Shown in pieces: positions 15,831 through 23,784 of a stretch of DNA of 64,000 nt (positions are counted from its first letter, which is position 1; the number at the start of each line of letters is the position of its first letter). This DNA is from Rhizobium ecuadorense (GTDB lineage: Bacteria; Pseudomonadota; Alphaproteobacteria; Rhizobiales; Rhizobiaceae): the NCBI RefSeq assembly GCF_001187535.1, contig NZ_LFIO01001480.1, forward strand, positions 1 through 64,000, given 5' to 3'. Under the pieces are notes generated by a model, which searched no databases, had not been told where the DNA came from, and saw only the letters and a program-made list of their open reading frames with translations. Made by a program: the position numbers and the translations under genes.

Positions 15831-16832
15831 GTGAGCAAGCCGAATTATCGGGACATCGCCCGCCATGCCGGTGTGGGAACCGCGACGGTCGAGCGGGTGC
15901 TGAACGGGCGTGGGGGTGTTCGCCCCGAACTGGTGGAGAAGGTCATATCCGCCGCGCGTCGCCTGGATTACCCGCGCAAGCTTCCCGAGACCCATCGCGG
16001 CCTCCTCAGGATAGAAGTGCTGATGGTTCGCCCGGAAACGAGTTTCTACCGTCGTCTTTCCCATGCTTTCGAGAGAATTGCGGCCACCCTCGATCCTTTG
16101 GTCGTCGTACATCGCAGCTTCACCGACGAAATGAACGCCGAGGCAATCGCGCGACGTATCCTGTCCACCGACCTTTCCCGCGCCGGGCTGATCCTGGCGG
16201 TGCCGAGCAGCCCGGTGATCGGCGCCGCGGTGGAAAAGGTCAATGCGCAAGGCCTGCCGGTCGTCCATGTCGTCACCCGCGCCTCCGAGCGCGTCGGAGA
16301 ATTCATCGGCATCGACAATGTTGCCGCCGGCCGGACGGCGGCACTCTATATCAGCCGGATGGCGCCGCGGAGCGGGCCTGTCGTGGCAATCTGCCATCCC
16401 ATCTATCAGGTGCATCGCGATCGGATCCGCGGCTTTTCGGCCTATTTCCAGGACTATCCCGGCGCCTCCAGTTTCGAATGGCTGGGATTTGGCGGCGATG
16501 AGGAGCGGCCGAGCGCCGAGCTCCTGTGGGCGGCACTGGAAATCTATCCCGGCCTTGCCGGGCTCTACAATGCCGGCGGCGCCAACGCCGCGCTGATCGA
16601 GGTGCTTCGCCGGCATCCGCGCGGCCGCGACGTCTTTTTCGTCGGGCACGAATTGACCGATTACACCCGGGCGGCGCTGCAGGACGGCATCATGGATGTG
16701 GTGCTGGATCAGGCGCCGGAGGCGCAGGCGCGGCGCGCGCTCGATCTCGTTCTGAACAGGATAGGCTTGACCGATATCAAACCGGACCAGGCACCGATCC
16801 GTTTCATCACCATCACCAAGGAAGCGCTTTGA
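15831..16832 (+). CDS. LacI-family regulator of the moc-like cluster
   Basis: This 333-residue regulator has an N-terminal helix-turn-helix NYRDIARHAGVGTATVERVLNG and a periplasmic-binding-protein-like sensor domain (LAVPSSPVIGAAVEKV, FIGIDNVAAGRTAALYI). It starts with GTG. It precedes, on the same strand, a rhizopine-type catabolic cluster by about 110 bases, and a perfect inverted repeat TTGATCT-AATC-AGATCAA spans its stop codon. I infer that it represses that cluster and responds to an inositol- or rhizopine-like ligand. Confidence 0.88.
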   Translation: MSKPNYRDIARHAGVGTATVERVLNGRGGVRPELVEKVISAARRLDYPRKLPETHRGLLRIEVLMVRPETSFYRRLSHAFERIAATLDPLVVVHRSFTDEMNAEAIARRILSTDLSRAGLILAVPSSPVIGAAVEKVNAQGLPVVHVVTRASERVGEFIGIDNVAAGRTAALYISRMAPRSGPVVAICHPIYQVHRDRIRGFSAYFQDYPGASSFEWLGFGGDEERPSAELLWAALEIYPGLAGLYNAGGANAALIEVLRRHPRGRDVFFVGHELTDYTRAALQDGIMDVVLDQAPEAQARRALDLVLNRIGLTDIKPDQAPIRFITITKEAL

Positions 16833-16846
16833 TCTAATCAGATCAA
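16829..16846. promoter_or_regulatory. LacI-type operator candidate
   Basis: TTGATCT and AGATCAA are perfect inverted arms around AATC, overlapping the stop of the LacI gene and about 95 bases before the MocD-like start. Position and symmetry fit a LacI-family site. Confidence 0.5.
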
Positions 16847-16941
16847 GGAAGGCTTCGGCATTCGCCAGCGCCCCTGCTAATTTCCCGCCAGCAGAGATGT
16901 GGGCGACGCGGAGACATCCGGCGCGCCGTAAGGAGATGCCA

Positions 16942-17976
16942 ATGGATGATCTGAAATTCGGCAAGCGCAACAAGCGCGGCGACTGGGCGCCGGACCAGCC
17001 GGCCGAGACCGCGCCGCTTTTCGCCTTTCCGCCGCGGCTGACGGCGGTCCTCAAATGGCTGCCGCATTATTTCCTTCCCTGGAATGCGATTTTTGCCGCC
17101 TCGGCCGTCGCTTATTGGGCCTGGGTCATTCCGCCCGTGGAGACGATGACATCGCCGCGCCTTGGCTGGATCGCCTGGCTCTATGCGATAAACGCCATCG
17201 CGGTCTTCCTGTTCTACGGCGCCTTCGAACTGCATCTCTACGTGTTGAAGCGGCAGCAAAACCGCTTCAAGTACAATGGCAAGTTCCCGGCCGACCACAA
17301 GAGCACCGCCTTCTGGTTCGGAAGCCAGAACCTCGACAATATCCTGCGCACCTTCCTGTCAGGCGTGACTATCTGGACCGCCGTCGAAGTCGGCATGCTC
17401 TGGGCCTATGCCAATGGCTACGCGCCGTGGCTGAGTTTTGCGGAAAATCCATGGACGCTGGCGCTCGTCGCGCTCGTGGTGCCGATCATTCACGAGTTCC
17501 ATTTCTTCTGCATACACCGGCTGATCCATACGCCCTTGCTGTACAAATGGGTGCACTCGGTCCACCACAATTCGGTGAACCCGTCGCCCTGGTCGTCGCT
17601 GTCGATGCATCCGATCGAGCACCTGCTCTATTTCGGCACGGCGTTCTACCATCTGTTCCTGCCCTCCAACCCGATCATCATGCTCTACCAGCTGCATTAT
17701 GCAGGTTTCGGGGCCATTCCCGGCCATGTCGGCTTCGACAAGGTCGAGATCGGTAAGGAGAGGCTGGTCGATAGCCACGCCTATGCGCATTACCTCCACC
17801 ACAAATATTTCGAGGTGAACTACGGCGACGCGCTGATCCCGCTCGATAAATGGTTCGGCACCTGGCACGACGGCTCGCCCGAAGGCGAGGCGCAGATGCA
17901 GGAGCGCTACCGCCAGCGGAAGGAAAAACTGGCGGCCCGCAAGGCCCGCCTGGAAGTCGGGGGCGCTGCCGAATGA
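16942..17976 (+). CDS. Membrane fatty-acid hydroxylase/sterol-desaturase family protein, MocD-like
   Basis: This 344-residue membrane protein has the histidine clusters that bind a di-iron centre: HEFHFFCIHRLIH, HSVHHNSVNP, and AYAHYLHHKYF, with membrane segments before and between them. AGGAG is directly followed by an ATG (16936), so the ATG at 16942 with 6-base spacing is the better start. In rhizopine-degrading rhizobia MocD is a similar oxygenase working with ferredoxin MocE and reductase MocF; here the next gene overlaps by ATGA and is a MocE-type ferredoxin. The natural substrate is inferred, not shown. Confidence 0.85.
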   Translation: MDDLKFGKRNKRGDWAPDQPAETAPLFAFPPRLTAVLKWLPHYFLPWNAIFAASAVAYWAWVIPPVETMTSPRLGWIAWLYAINAIAVFLFYGAFELHLYVLKRQQNRFKYNGKFPADHKSTAFWFGSQNLDNILRTFLSGVTIWTAVEVGMLWAYANGYAPWLSFAENPWTLALVALVVPIIHEFHFFCIHRLIHTPLLYKWVHSVHHNSVNPSPWSSLSMHPIEHLLYFGTAFYHLFLPSNPIIMLYQLHYAGFGAIPGHVGFDKVEIGKERLVDSHAYAHYLHHKYFEVNYGDALIPLDKWFGTWHDGSPEGEAQMQERYRQRKEKLAARKARLEVGGAAE

Positions 17977-18284
17977 CCTGGGTTTCAGCTGGCAAACTCG
18001 ACGACATCGAACAGGAAGGCGCCATCCGCTTCGACCATGGCGGGCGCACCTATGCGATCTACCGTGGCCCGGACGACAGCGTCTATTGCACCGCCGGGCT
18101 CTGCACCCACGAGGCGATCCATCTCGCCGACGGACTGGTCATGGATTTCGAGGTGGAATGTCCGAAGCATTCGGGCGCCTTCGACTATCGCACCGGCGAG
18201 GCCCTCAGGCTTCCCGCCTGCGAAAACCTGAAAACCTATAGGGCCGAAGTGGTCGATGGGGAGGTTCGCGTGGCTCTGATCTGA
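17973..18284 (+). CDS. mocE: MocE-family Rieske [2Fe-2S] ferredoxin
   Basis: This 103-residue Rieske ferredoxin has the two cluster-binding motifs C-T-H (GLCTHEAIHL) and C-P-K-H (ECPKHSGAFD), ligating iron through two Cys and two His. Its ATG overlaps the stop of the MocD-like gene (ATGA), so equal production is likely. Its expected role is to pass electrons from the FAD reductase encoded at 19361 to the di-iron oxygenase upstream. Sequence and context match the MocE family of rhizopine catabolism. Confidence 0.9.
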   Translation: MTWVSAGKLDDIEQEGAIRFDHGGRTYAIYRGPDDSVYCTAGLCTHEAIHLADGLVMDFEVECPKHSGAFDYRTGEALRLPACENLKTYRAEVVDGEVRVALI

Positions 18285-18356
18285 GCCCGCGACATAGGCC
18301 GGCCTGAACGGCCTCCGGAACGGATCGGGCGGCCCGGCGCCCTTTGGGAGGATGAG

Positions 18357-19301
18357 ATGAAATCAATCTGTGTGGCGGCCGTCCTGGCCGCCCTGACGAC
18401 GACTGCTGCCTCGGCCGAGACGATCGGCGTGTCGATGCAGAGTTTCGACAATAATTTTCAGACGCTGCTGCGCGAGGGGCTTCAGGCAAGGGCGTCGAAG
18501 CTCACCGGCGTCAACCTTCAGATCGAGGACGCGCAGACCGACGTTTCCAAACAGCGCAGCCAGGTGGACAATTTCATCGCTTCGGGCGTCGACGCGATCA
18601 TCATGACGCTCGCCGATACCTCGGCCGCCACCGGCATCAGCGAGGCGGCCCGAAAGGCGGGCATTCCGCTCGTCTATCTCAATCTCGAACCGGAAAATAT
18701 CGCCAAGCTGCCGGAGAAGCAGGCCTATGTCGGGTCGAAGGAAACCGACTCCGGAAGGCTCGGCGCCGAGGCCGCCTGTGAGCTCCTGAAGAAAAACGGC
18801 AAGGCGAACAACGCGCAGGCCTATATCCTGATGGGCGATCTGGCGCATCAGGCATCGCGCGACCGCACTTCGTCGGTCAAGGCGACGCTGGCGGCAGGCG
18901 ATTGCAAGGGCGTGACCATCGCCGACGAGCAGACCGCCGCCTGGACGCGCACCAATGCAATGGATCTGACCACCAACTGGCTCACCGCGGGCCGGCCGAT
19001 CGACGTGATCTTCGCCAATAATGACGAGATGGCGCTTGGCGCGATCCAGGCGCTCAAGGCATGCGGCGTGTCGATGGACGATGTGATCGTCGTCGGCATC
19101 GATGCAACACAGGATGCTCTGGCCGCCATGGCCGCGGGCGATCTCGATGTGACGGTGTTCCAGAACGCCAAGCAACAGGCGGCCAGCGCCGTCGATGCGG
19201 CCGTCGCGCTCGCGCACGGCAACAGCGTCGACAAGGAGGTCTGGGTGCCGTTCAAATTGGTCACGCCCAAGAACATGACCGAATACGCCAGGAAGAACTG
19301 A
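18357..19301 (+). CDS. Periplasmic sugar/rhizopine-binding protein, MocB-like
   Basis: This 314-residue type I periplasmic binding protein has a signal peptide (MKSICVAAVLAALTTTAASA) and mature start ETIGVSMQSFDNNF. It closely follows the rhizopine- and inositol-binding protein pattern, including QVDNFIASGVDAIIM, VIFANNDEMALGAIQALKA and VVGIDATQDALAAM. GGGAGG precedes the ATG. It lies inside the moc-like cluster, but no ABC permease or ATPase gene is nearby. It must use a transporter encoded elsewhere or serve as a chemosensory receptor. Ligand inferred from similarity only. Confidence 0.85.
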   Translation: MKSICVAAVLAALTTTAASAETIGVSMQSFDNNFQTLLREGLQARASKLTGVNLQIEDAQTDVSKQRSQVDNFIASGVDAIIMTLADTSAATGISEAARKAGIPLVYLNLEPENIAKLPEKQAYVGSKETDSGRLGAEAACELLKKNGKANNAQAYILMGDLAHQASRDRTSSVKATLAAGDCKGVTIADEQTAAWTRTNAMDLTTNWLTAGRPIDVIFANNDEMALGAIQALKACGVSMDDVIVVGIDATQDALAAMAAGDLDVTVFQNAKQQAASAVDAAVALAHGNSVDKEVWVPFKLVTPKNMTEYARKN

Positions 19302-19360
19302 TCCTCCCCGGCCGGCGTCTCCTCCTCACGAGCGCCGGCCGCCTTTTCCACGGAGAAACC

Positions 19361-20566
19361 ATGGACGGTATGGTCATCATCGGCGCCGGCGAATCCGGCA
19401 CCCGCGCGGCCTTCGCGCTACGCGAGGCAGGCTATTCCGGACCGGTCACGCTGGTCGGGGCCGAGCCCCACCTGCCCTATGAACGGCCGCCTTTGTCGAA
19501 GACCGTGAACGGTGCGGTACAGATGAAGCCGATCTGCGCGGCAGAAGCGCTTGATGCGGCCGGCATCACCTATCTCAAGGGCTTATCCGCAGCCAAGCTG
19601 GATACCGGCGCCGGAACGGTTGGTTTGAGCGACGGGCGGGCGCTGCACTACGAAAGGCTGCTTCTGGCCACCGGCGCGCGGCCGAGACGGCTCACATGTC
19701 CCGGCGCAGCGCGTGCGCTCGACCTCCGCACCCACACTGAGGCCGAAGCGATCTTTTCCCGGGTTGCTCCGGGCCGGAGCGTGGCGATCATCGGCGCCGG
19801 TCTGATCGGGATGGAACTTGCATCGGTCCTTCGCGGAAAGGACGTTTCGGTCAACGTGATCGAAGCCGCACCGAGACCTTTGGGCCGCGCCGTCCCTGCC
19901 CGCTTTGCCGAAAAGCTGCACGCCAGGCATGCTGCCGAAGGTGTGCGCTTTCACCTTGACCGGGGCGTGGCGGCGATCAGCGACGACGGCGTCACCCTGA
20001 CCGATGGCAGCCTGGTGCATGCCGATCTCGTCGTCAGCGCCATCGGGGTCCTGCCTGATATCGCTTTGGCGCAAGCAGCCGGACTGGCCACCGGCAACGG
20101 CATTCTGACGGACGCCTGTCTTCGCACCAGTGCGCCGAACATCTTTGCCTCAGGCGATTGCGCGGCGGTGGCTGAGCCCGGCGGAGGACATGTTCGCTAT
20201 GAAAGCTGGCGGAACGCCAGGACGCAGGCCGAGACCGCGGCTCGGAACATGGCCGGAGCCGCCGAGACCTTCGGCGCCCTCCCCTGGTTCTGGTCCGACC
20301 AGTATGATCTTGGCTTGCAGGTGGCGGGGCTGCCGCGGCCCGCCCATCGGATCGTCCTGCGTTCGGCCGCGGAGGGTGAACTGGAATTTTATCTCGATAA
20401 CGGACGCCTCGCGGCGGCCGCGGGCCTGGGCAACGGCAATGGCCTGGCCAAAGACATCAAGCTCGCCGAGATGCTGATTGCCGCAGGCATCAGCCCCAGC
20501 CTCACGGAACTGGCCGACCCGAGTGTGAACCTCAAAACCCTGCTGAAGAGCGCAAGGGCCGCGTGA
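19361..20566 (+). CDS. FAD-dependent ferredoxin reductase, MocF-like
   Basis: This 401-residue pyridine nucleotide-disulfide-type reductase has an FAD-binding GxGxxG at the start (MVIIGAGESG), PYERPPLSK near residue 40, an NADH-binding IIGAGLIGMELA in the middle, and the second FAD motif NIFASGDCA. This is the ferredoxin-reductase architecture used with Rieske oxygenases. ACGGAG lies before the ATG at 19361. It should reduce the MocE-type ferredoxin. Its stop overlaps the next gene's GTG start, so the cluster is one transcription unit at this end. Confidence 0.87.
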   Translation: MDGMVIIGAGESGTRAAFALREAGYSGPVTLVGAEPHLPYERPPLSKTVNGAVQMKPICAAEALDAAGITYLKGLSAAKLDTGAGTVGLSDGRALHYERLLLATGARPRRLTCPGAARALDLRTHTEAEAIFSRVAPGRSVAIIGAGLIGMELASVLRGKDVSVNVIEAAPRPLGRAVPARFAEKLHARHAAEGVRFHLDRGVAAISDDGVTLTDGSLVHADLVVSAIGVLPDIALAQAAGLATGNGILTDACLRTSAPNIFASGDCAAVAEPGGGHVRYESWRNARTQAETAARNMAGAAETFGALPWFWSDQYDLGLQVAGLPRPAHRIVLRSAAEGELEFYLDNGRLAAAAGLGNGNGLAKDIKLAEMLIAAGISPSLTELADPSVNLKTLLKSARAA

Positions 20567-21396
20567 TGCAGAAGCTGCTGATCTTCCAGTCGCTCTGGGC
20601 CATGGAGCGCCGGCACACGGATGGGTTCGAGCGCACACTCGACGAGAACATCGCGATGATCTCCGAGGCCGGCTTCGACGGCATCAGCGCGCATTACACC
20701 AACCGCCCGGATGTCGTTGCCCTCAACGAGGCCATCCGGGGCACCGGCTTGAAGATCGAGGCGGTCTGCTTCCCTCGCTGCGTCGAGGATCTACGTCTGC
20801 CGCTGGAACTGGCCGCGGAATTTCCGGTCAGCCACATCAATCTGCAACCCGATATCCGCCCGCGGCGCATCGATGCCTGCCTGCCGCTTCTCGACGGCTG
20901 GATGCGGCTCGCTGAAGATGCCGGCATTCCCGCGTTCATCGAAACGCATCGCGACAGGATGACCGCGGACCTGTTCTTTACGCTGGATCTGCTGGATCAG
21001 CGTCCCGAACTCCCGTTGCTGGCCGACCTGTCGCATTTCCTGGTCGGCCGCGAATTCGCCTTTCCGGTCGATGAGGAGAATCACGCGCTGATTCGGCGCA
21101 TCCTGCATAACGCCCAGGCATTTCACGGCCGGGTTGGCTCGCGCGAGCAGGTGCAGATCGAGATCTCCTTCCCGCATCACCGGCCATGGGTCGATCTCTT
21201 CCTCGAGTGGTGGGAGTATGGTTTTCGCCACTGGCGATCGCGCGCCGCCGATGATGCCGAGCTTGTTTTTACCTGCGAGCTCGGTCCCAAACCCTATGCG
21301 ATCACGGGCAGGGATAACAACGACCAGACCGACCGGTGGGCAGAGGCGCTGGCGCTTCGGCAGATGGTGCTCGCGCTGTGGGCTGCCACGGCCTGA
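20563..21396 (+). CDS. TIM-barrel sugar isomerase/epimerase-like protein
   Basis: This 277-residue protein of the xylose-isomerase-like TIM-barrel superfamily (AP endonuclease 2 family) is terminal in the moc-like cluster and overlaps the reductase gene (GTGA). Likely metal ligands include the Glu/His in FIETHRDR, the Asp/His in LLADLSHF, the His in AFHGRVGSRE and the Glu in FTCELGPKPY. Its position is like that of MocC/IolE-type enzymes in inositol and rhizopine pathways, but it does not look like a close MocC, so the substrate is open. Confidence 0.75.
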   Translation: MMQKLLIFQSLWAMERRHTDGFERTLDENIAMISEAGFDGISAHYTNRPDVVALNEAIRGTGLKIEAVCFPRCVEDLRLPLELAAEFPVSHINLQPDIRPRRIDACLPLLDGWMRLAEDAGIPAFIETHRDRMTADLFFTLDLLDQRPELPLLADLSHFLVGREFAFPVDEENHALIRRILHNAQAFHGRVGSREQVQIEISFPHHRPWVDLFLEWWEYGFRHWRSRAADDAELVFTCELGPKPYAITGRDNNDQTDRWAEALALRQMVLALWAATA

Positions 21397-21498
21397 ATTC
21401 GCTGACACCAGCCTCCCAATCGTGCAATTCCCCCTTTTGGATCAGTGTAGTGCGCCCTACATCGTAAGCGTGTGGGCAGCGGTTTGGGATTGTTAATC

Positions 21499-21538
21499 AG
21501 GCATGCCTAATGTAAATCTTGACGTGCACAAGTTGTGC
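21499..21538 (+). promoter_or_regulatory. Promoter/operator region of the partner-switching operon
   Basis: Two perfect palindromes lie upstream of the operon: AGGCATGCCT (21499-21508) and GCACAA-G-TTGTGC (21526-21538). The second begins right after a TTGACG that could be a -35 element (21519-21524), with GATTTA 17 bases on. The arrangement suggests a dimeric repressor acting inside the promoter. Confidence 0.45.
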
Positions 21539-21594
21539 GTCGATTTATTTGCTACGATATCTGGTTCTGACGTCCGACTGGGAGAGGCTCGAAG

Positions 21595-23247
21595 ATGCGG
21601 AAAATTCGTGCGGCCAGCTCGGCCCTCGGACAAACACAGGCAGAAGCTTCGAGTTCGATCGACCGGCTTTTGTTCTTTGACCGCGACTTCAATCCCGTCG
21701 AGAATTTGCTGGGCAACGAGCTGCCTGCATCCGTCAAACCGGCAGCGTCCCTTTGGGAACACTTTCCACAGCTGGACAAATCGGCGATCACGCTCGCTTT
21801 CCGCTCACTGGATGACAGTGCCCAGCCGTTGCGGATATCGGGCGATCTGGGCGGGCCCGCGTCGCACGGGCTGACGATCTATCGGATCGGAGAGCTGTTT
21901 GCCGTGGTTCGCTCCGAAGAGCTTGTTGACGACGAACGTGCGACCCTTCTGCATCTGGCGACCCACGACCCTCTGACGGGACTGCCGAACCGACGCCAGT
22001 TCAGCGACGACCTTGCTGTGCTGCTGCAGGAGGCCGCAAGCTCGAACGAGACCCTGTCGCTGATGCAGCTCGACCTTGACGATTTCAAGCCCGTCAACGA
22101 CACGCTCGGGCATCCGGCCGGTGACACGCTTCTTCAATCTGCCGCAAGGCGTATTCAAGACTGCCTGAGCAGCGATGACAGAGCCTATCGCCTGGCTGGC
22201 GACGAATTCACCGTCATTTCCAGGGGACCGGGACATCCGGCCAAAGCGCACCGGTTGGCGGACGCTTTGGTCGCGGCATTCAAAAAGCCCTTCACGATCG
22301 ACGGCATTGCCCTCTTTGTCGGCACCAGCATCGGCATATCCACATCTCCTCCGGACGGGACAAGTCCTGAGGCGCTTATGAAGGCGTCCGACCTCGCGCT
22401 CTATGCCGCCAAGCAAGAAGGGCGCGGCCGGGCAAAAGCCTTCGATCCCGCAATGCTTGAATTACTGGAGCAACGCGAATTGCTGCGCCGCAGCCTCCGC
22501 ATGGCCTTGGACCAACAGCAATTCTTCGTCGAGTACCAACCCCTTGCCGAAGGCGGCTGCATCGTCGGGTTCGAAGCGCTGCTGAGATGGCACCACCCGC
22601 TGCTTGGAAAAATTCCACCGGCGGCATTCATTCCGATGGCCGAGGCCGATGGAATGATGCCTGACATCGGCGCATGGGTTTTGGAGCAGGCATGCCGCGA
22701 AGCGATGAAGTGGCCTGAGAATTACATCGTGGCCGTCAATGTCTCGGCGGCGGAATTCTTGACGAGCGGCCTCACCGATCGCATTTCGCAGACGCTGGAC
22801 CTGGTCGGACTTCCGCCCGAGCGTCTGGAGCTTGAGATCACCGAAAGCGTGCTGCTCGAGCGGACCGTCAACAACATCGATACCCTGAATACACTCAACG
22901 TGCTGGGGATACGGATCTCGCTGGATGATTTCGGGACCGAATATTCTTCGCTGAGCTACCTCAAGACATTCCCTTTCGACACGATCAAAATCGACAAATA
23001 TTTCATCACCGATCTGGAAAGCGATCCGAAAAGCCAGACGATCGTCCGCTGCATCGTCAACCTCGCACATGGTCTCGACATGCAGGTGACGGCCGAAGGG
23101 GTCGAGACGCCGGCTCAGGCCGAATGGCTGCACAGCGTGGGCTGCGACAGGCTTCAGGGCTATCTGGTAAGCAGGCCGCTTCCGGTCGAGGCGATCGGCG
23201 AGTTTATCACCCGGGCTGAGACATCCGTGAGCCACGCGCTGGTATAG
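21595..23247 (+). CDS. GGDEF-EAL c-di-GMP protein heading the partner-switching operon
   Basis: This 550-residue cytoplasmic protein has a poorly conserved N-terminal sensory-like domain (1-115). A GGDEF domain follows with active-site variant AGDEF (201-205), which still permits cyclase activity in many proteins, and then an EAL domain with GFEALLRW (EAL at 327-329), NVSAAEF, EITESVL and LDDFGTEYSS (where family members usually have DDFGTGYSS). It may make or degrade c-di-GMP. GGAGAGG precedes the ATG. It begins a six-gene run with gaps of at most 33 bases, in the place where Pseudomonas SiaD (a cyclase) accompanies SiaABC. Confidence 0.92.
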   Translation: MRKIRAASSALGQTQAEASSSIDRLLFFDRDFNPVENLLGNELPASVKPAASLWEHFPQLDKSAITLAFRSLDDSAQPLRISGDLGGPASHGLTIYRIGELFAVVRSEELVDDERATLLHLATHDPLTGLPNRRQFSDDLAVLLQEAASSNETLSLMQLDLDDFKPVNDTLGHPAGDTLLQSAARRIQDCLSSDDRAYRLAGDEFTVISRGPGHPAKAHRLADALVAAFKKPFTIDGIALFVGTSIGISTSPPDGTSPEALMKASDLALYAAKQEGRGRAKAFDPAMLELLEQRELLRRSLRMALDQQQFFVEYQPLAEGGCIVGFEALLRWHHPLLGKIPPAAFIPMAEADGMMPDIGAWVLEQACREAMKWPENYIVAVNVSAAEFLTSGLTDRISQTLDLVGLPPERLELEITESVLLERTVNNIDTLNTLNVLGIRISLDDFGTEYSSLSYLKTFPFDTIKIDKYFITDLESDPKSQTIVRCIVNLAHGLDMQVTAEGVETPAQAEWLHSVGCDRLQGYLVSRPLPVEAIGEFITRAETSVSHALV

Positions 23248-23280
23248 CAAACGACCGATTTTCGCCGTGCTTTTTGACTG

Positions 23281-23784
23281 ATGGAGGCTGTATTGGAAGA
23301 GGAAGCATCTGGCTTCGATGACCATGCATTGGCGCCGATGGTGTCGCTGGAACTGAATGTTGCGATGTTCAAGTCTCAATGGCAGTTTTGCGACAGGATT
23401 ACCGAATATCTCGCCGACATTCTCGGCCAGGGTCACAGCGATCCGGCTCGATATTCGAATTTTCTTTCCGTCGCGGCCAACGAGCTCATTGAACTTGCTT
23501 TCCGTTCGACCGATGAGCCGGGAAGGATAAGTTTCAGCCTCTATCGGAGCGCGACGTCCAACCGGCTGCGAATTGCCTTTGCCCGCGAGGACCGCGAGAG
23601 CACCGGTCTGCGGTCAAGTGAACGCCAGTCTCGCCTCAGCGCCGGATCCGACCTGAAGCCCGATGGGGCGATTTTGCTCAGCGATCTGGCAACCATATTC
23701 CGCGCCGCTATCCGAATTGAGAAGAACGGCGCCCAAGGGATTCAAATCATCGCGGATTTCCCCTCCGCCGAGGATTTCCAATGA
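23281..23784 (+). CDS. Degenerate GHKL/SiaB-like kinase
   Basis: This 167-residue protein has an N-box-like stretch FLSVAANELIELAF similar to the SNELIENAVKF of the intact kinase at 27311, but lacks the glycine-rich GSGLGL ATP-lid motif; that position reads PDGAILLSDLATIF. It therefore looks like an anti-sigma-type kinase that has lost or altered nucleotide binding. The 33-base gap after the GGDEF-EAL gene and the ATGA overlap with the STAS-methyltransferase gene argue for a dedicated partnership, perhaps as a non-catalytic clamp. The start is not supported by a clear ribosome binding site. Confidence 0.65.
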   Translation: MEAVLEEEASGFDDHALAPMVSLELNVAMFKSQWQFCDRITEYLADILGQGHSDPARYSNFLSVAANELIELAFRSTDEPGRISFSLYRSATSNRLRIAFAREDRESTGLRSSERQSRLSAGSDLKPDGAILLSDLATIFRAAIRIEKNGAQGIQIIADFPSAEDFQ

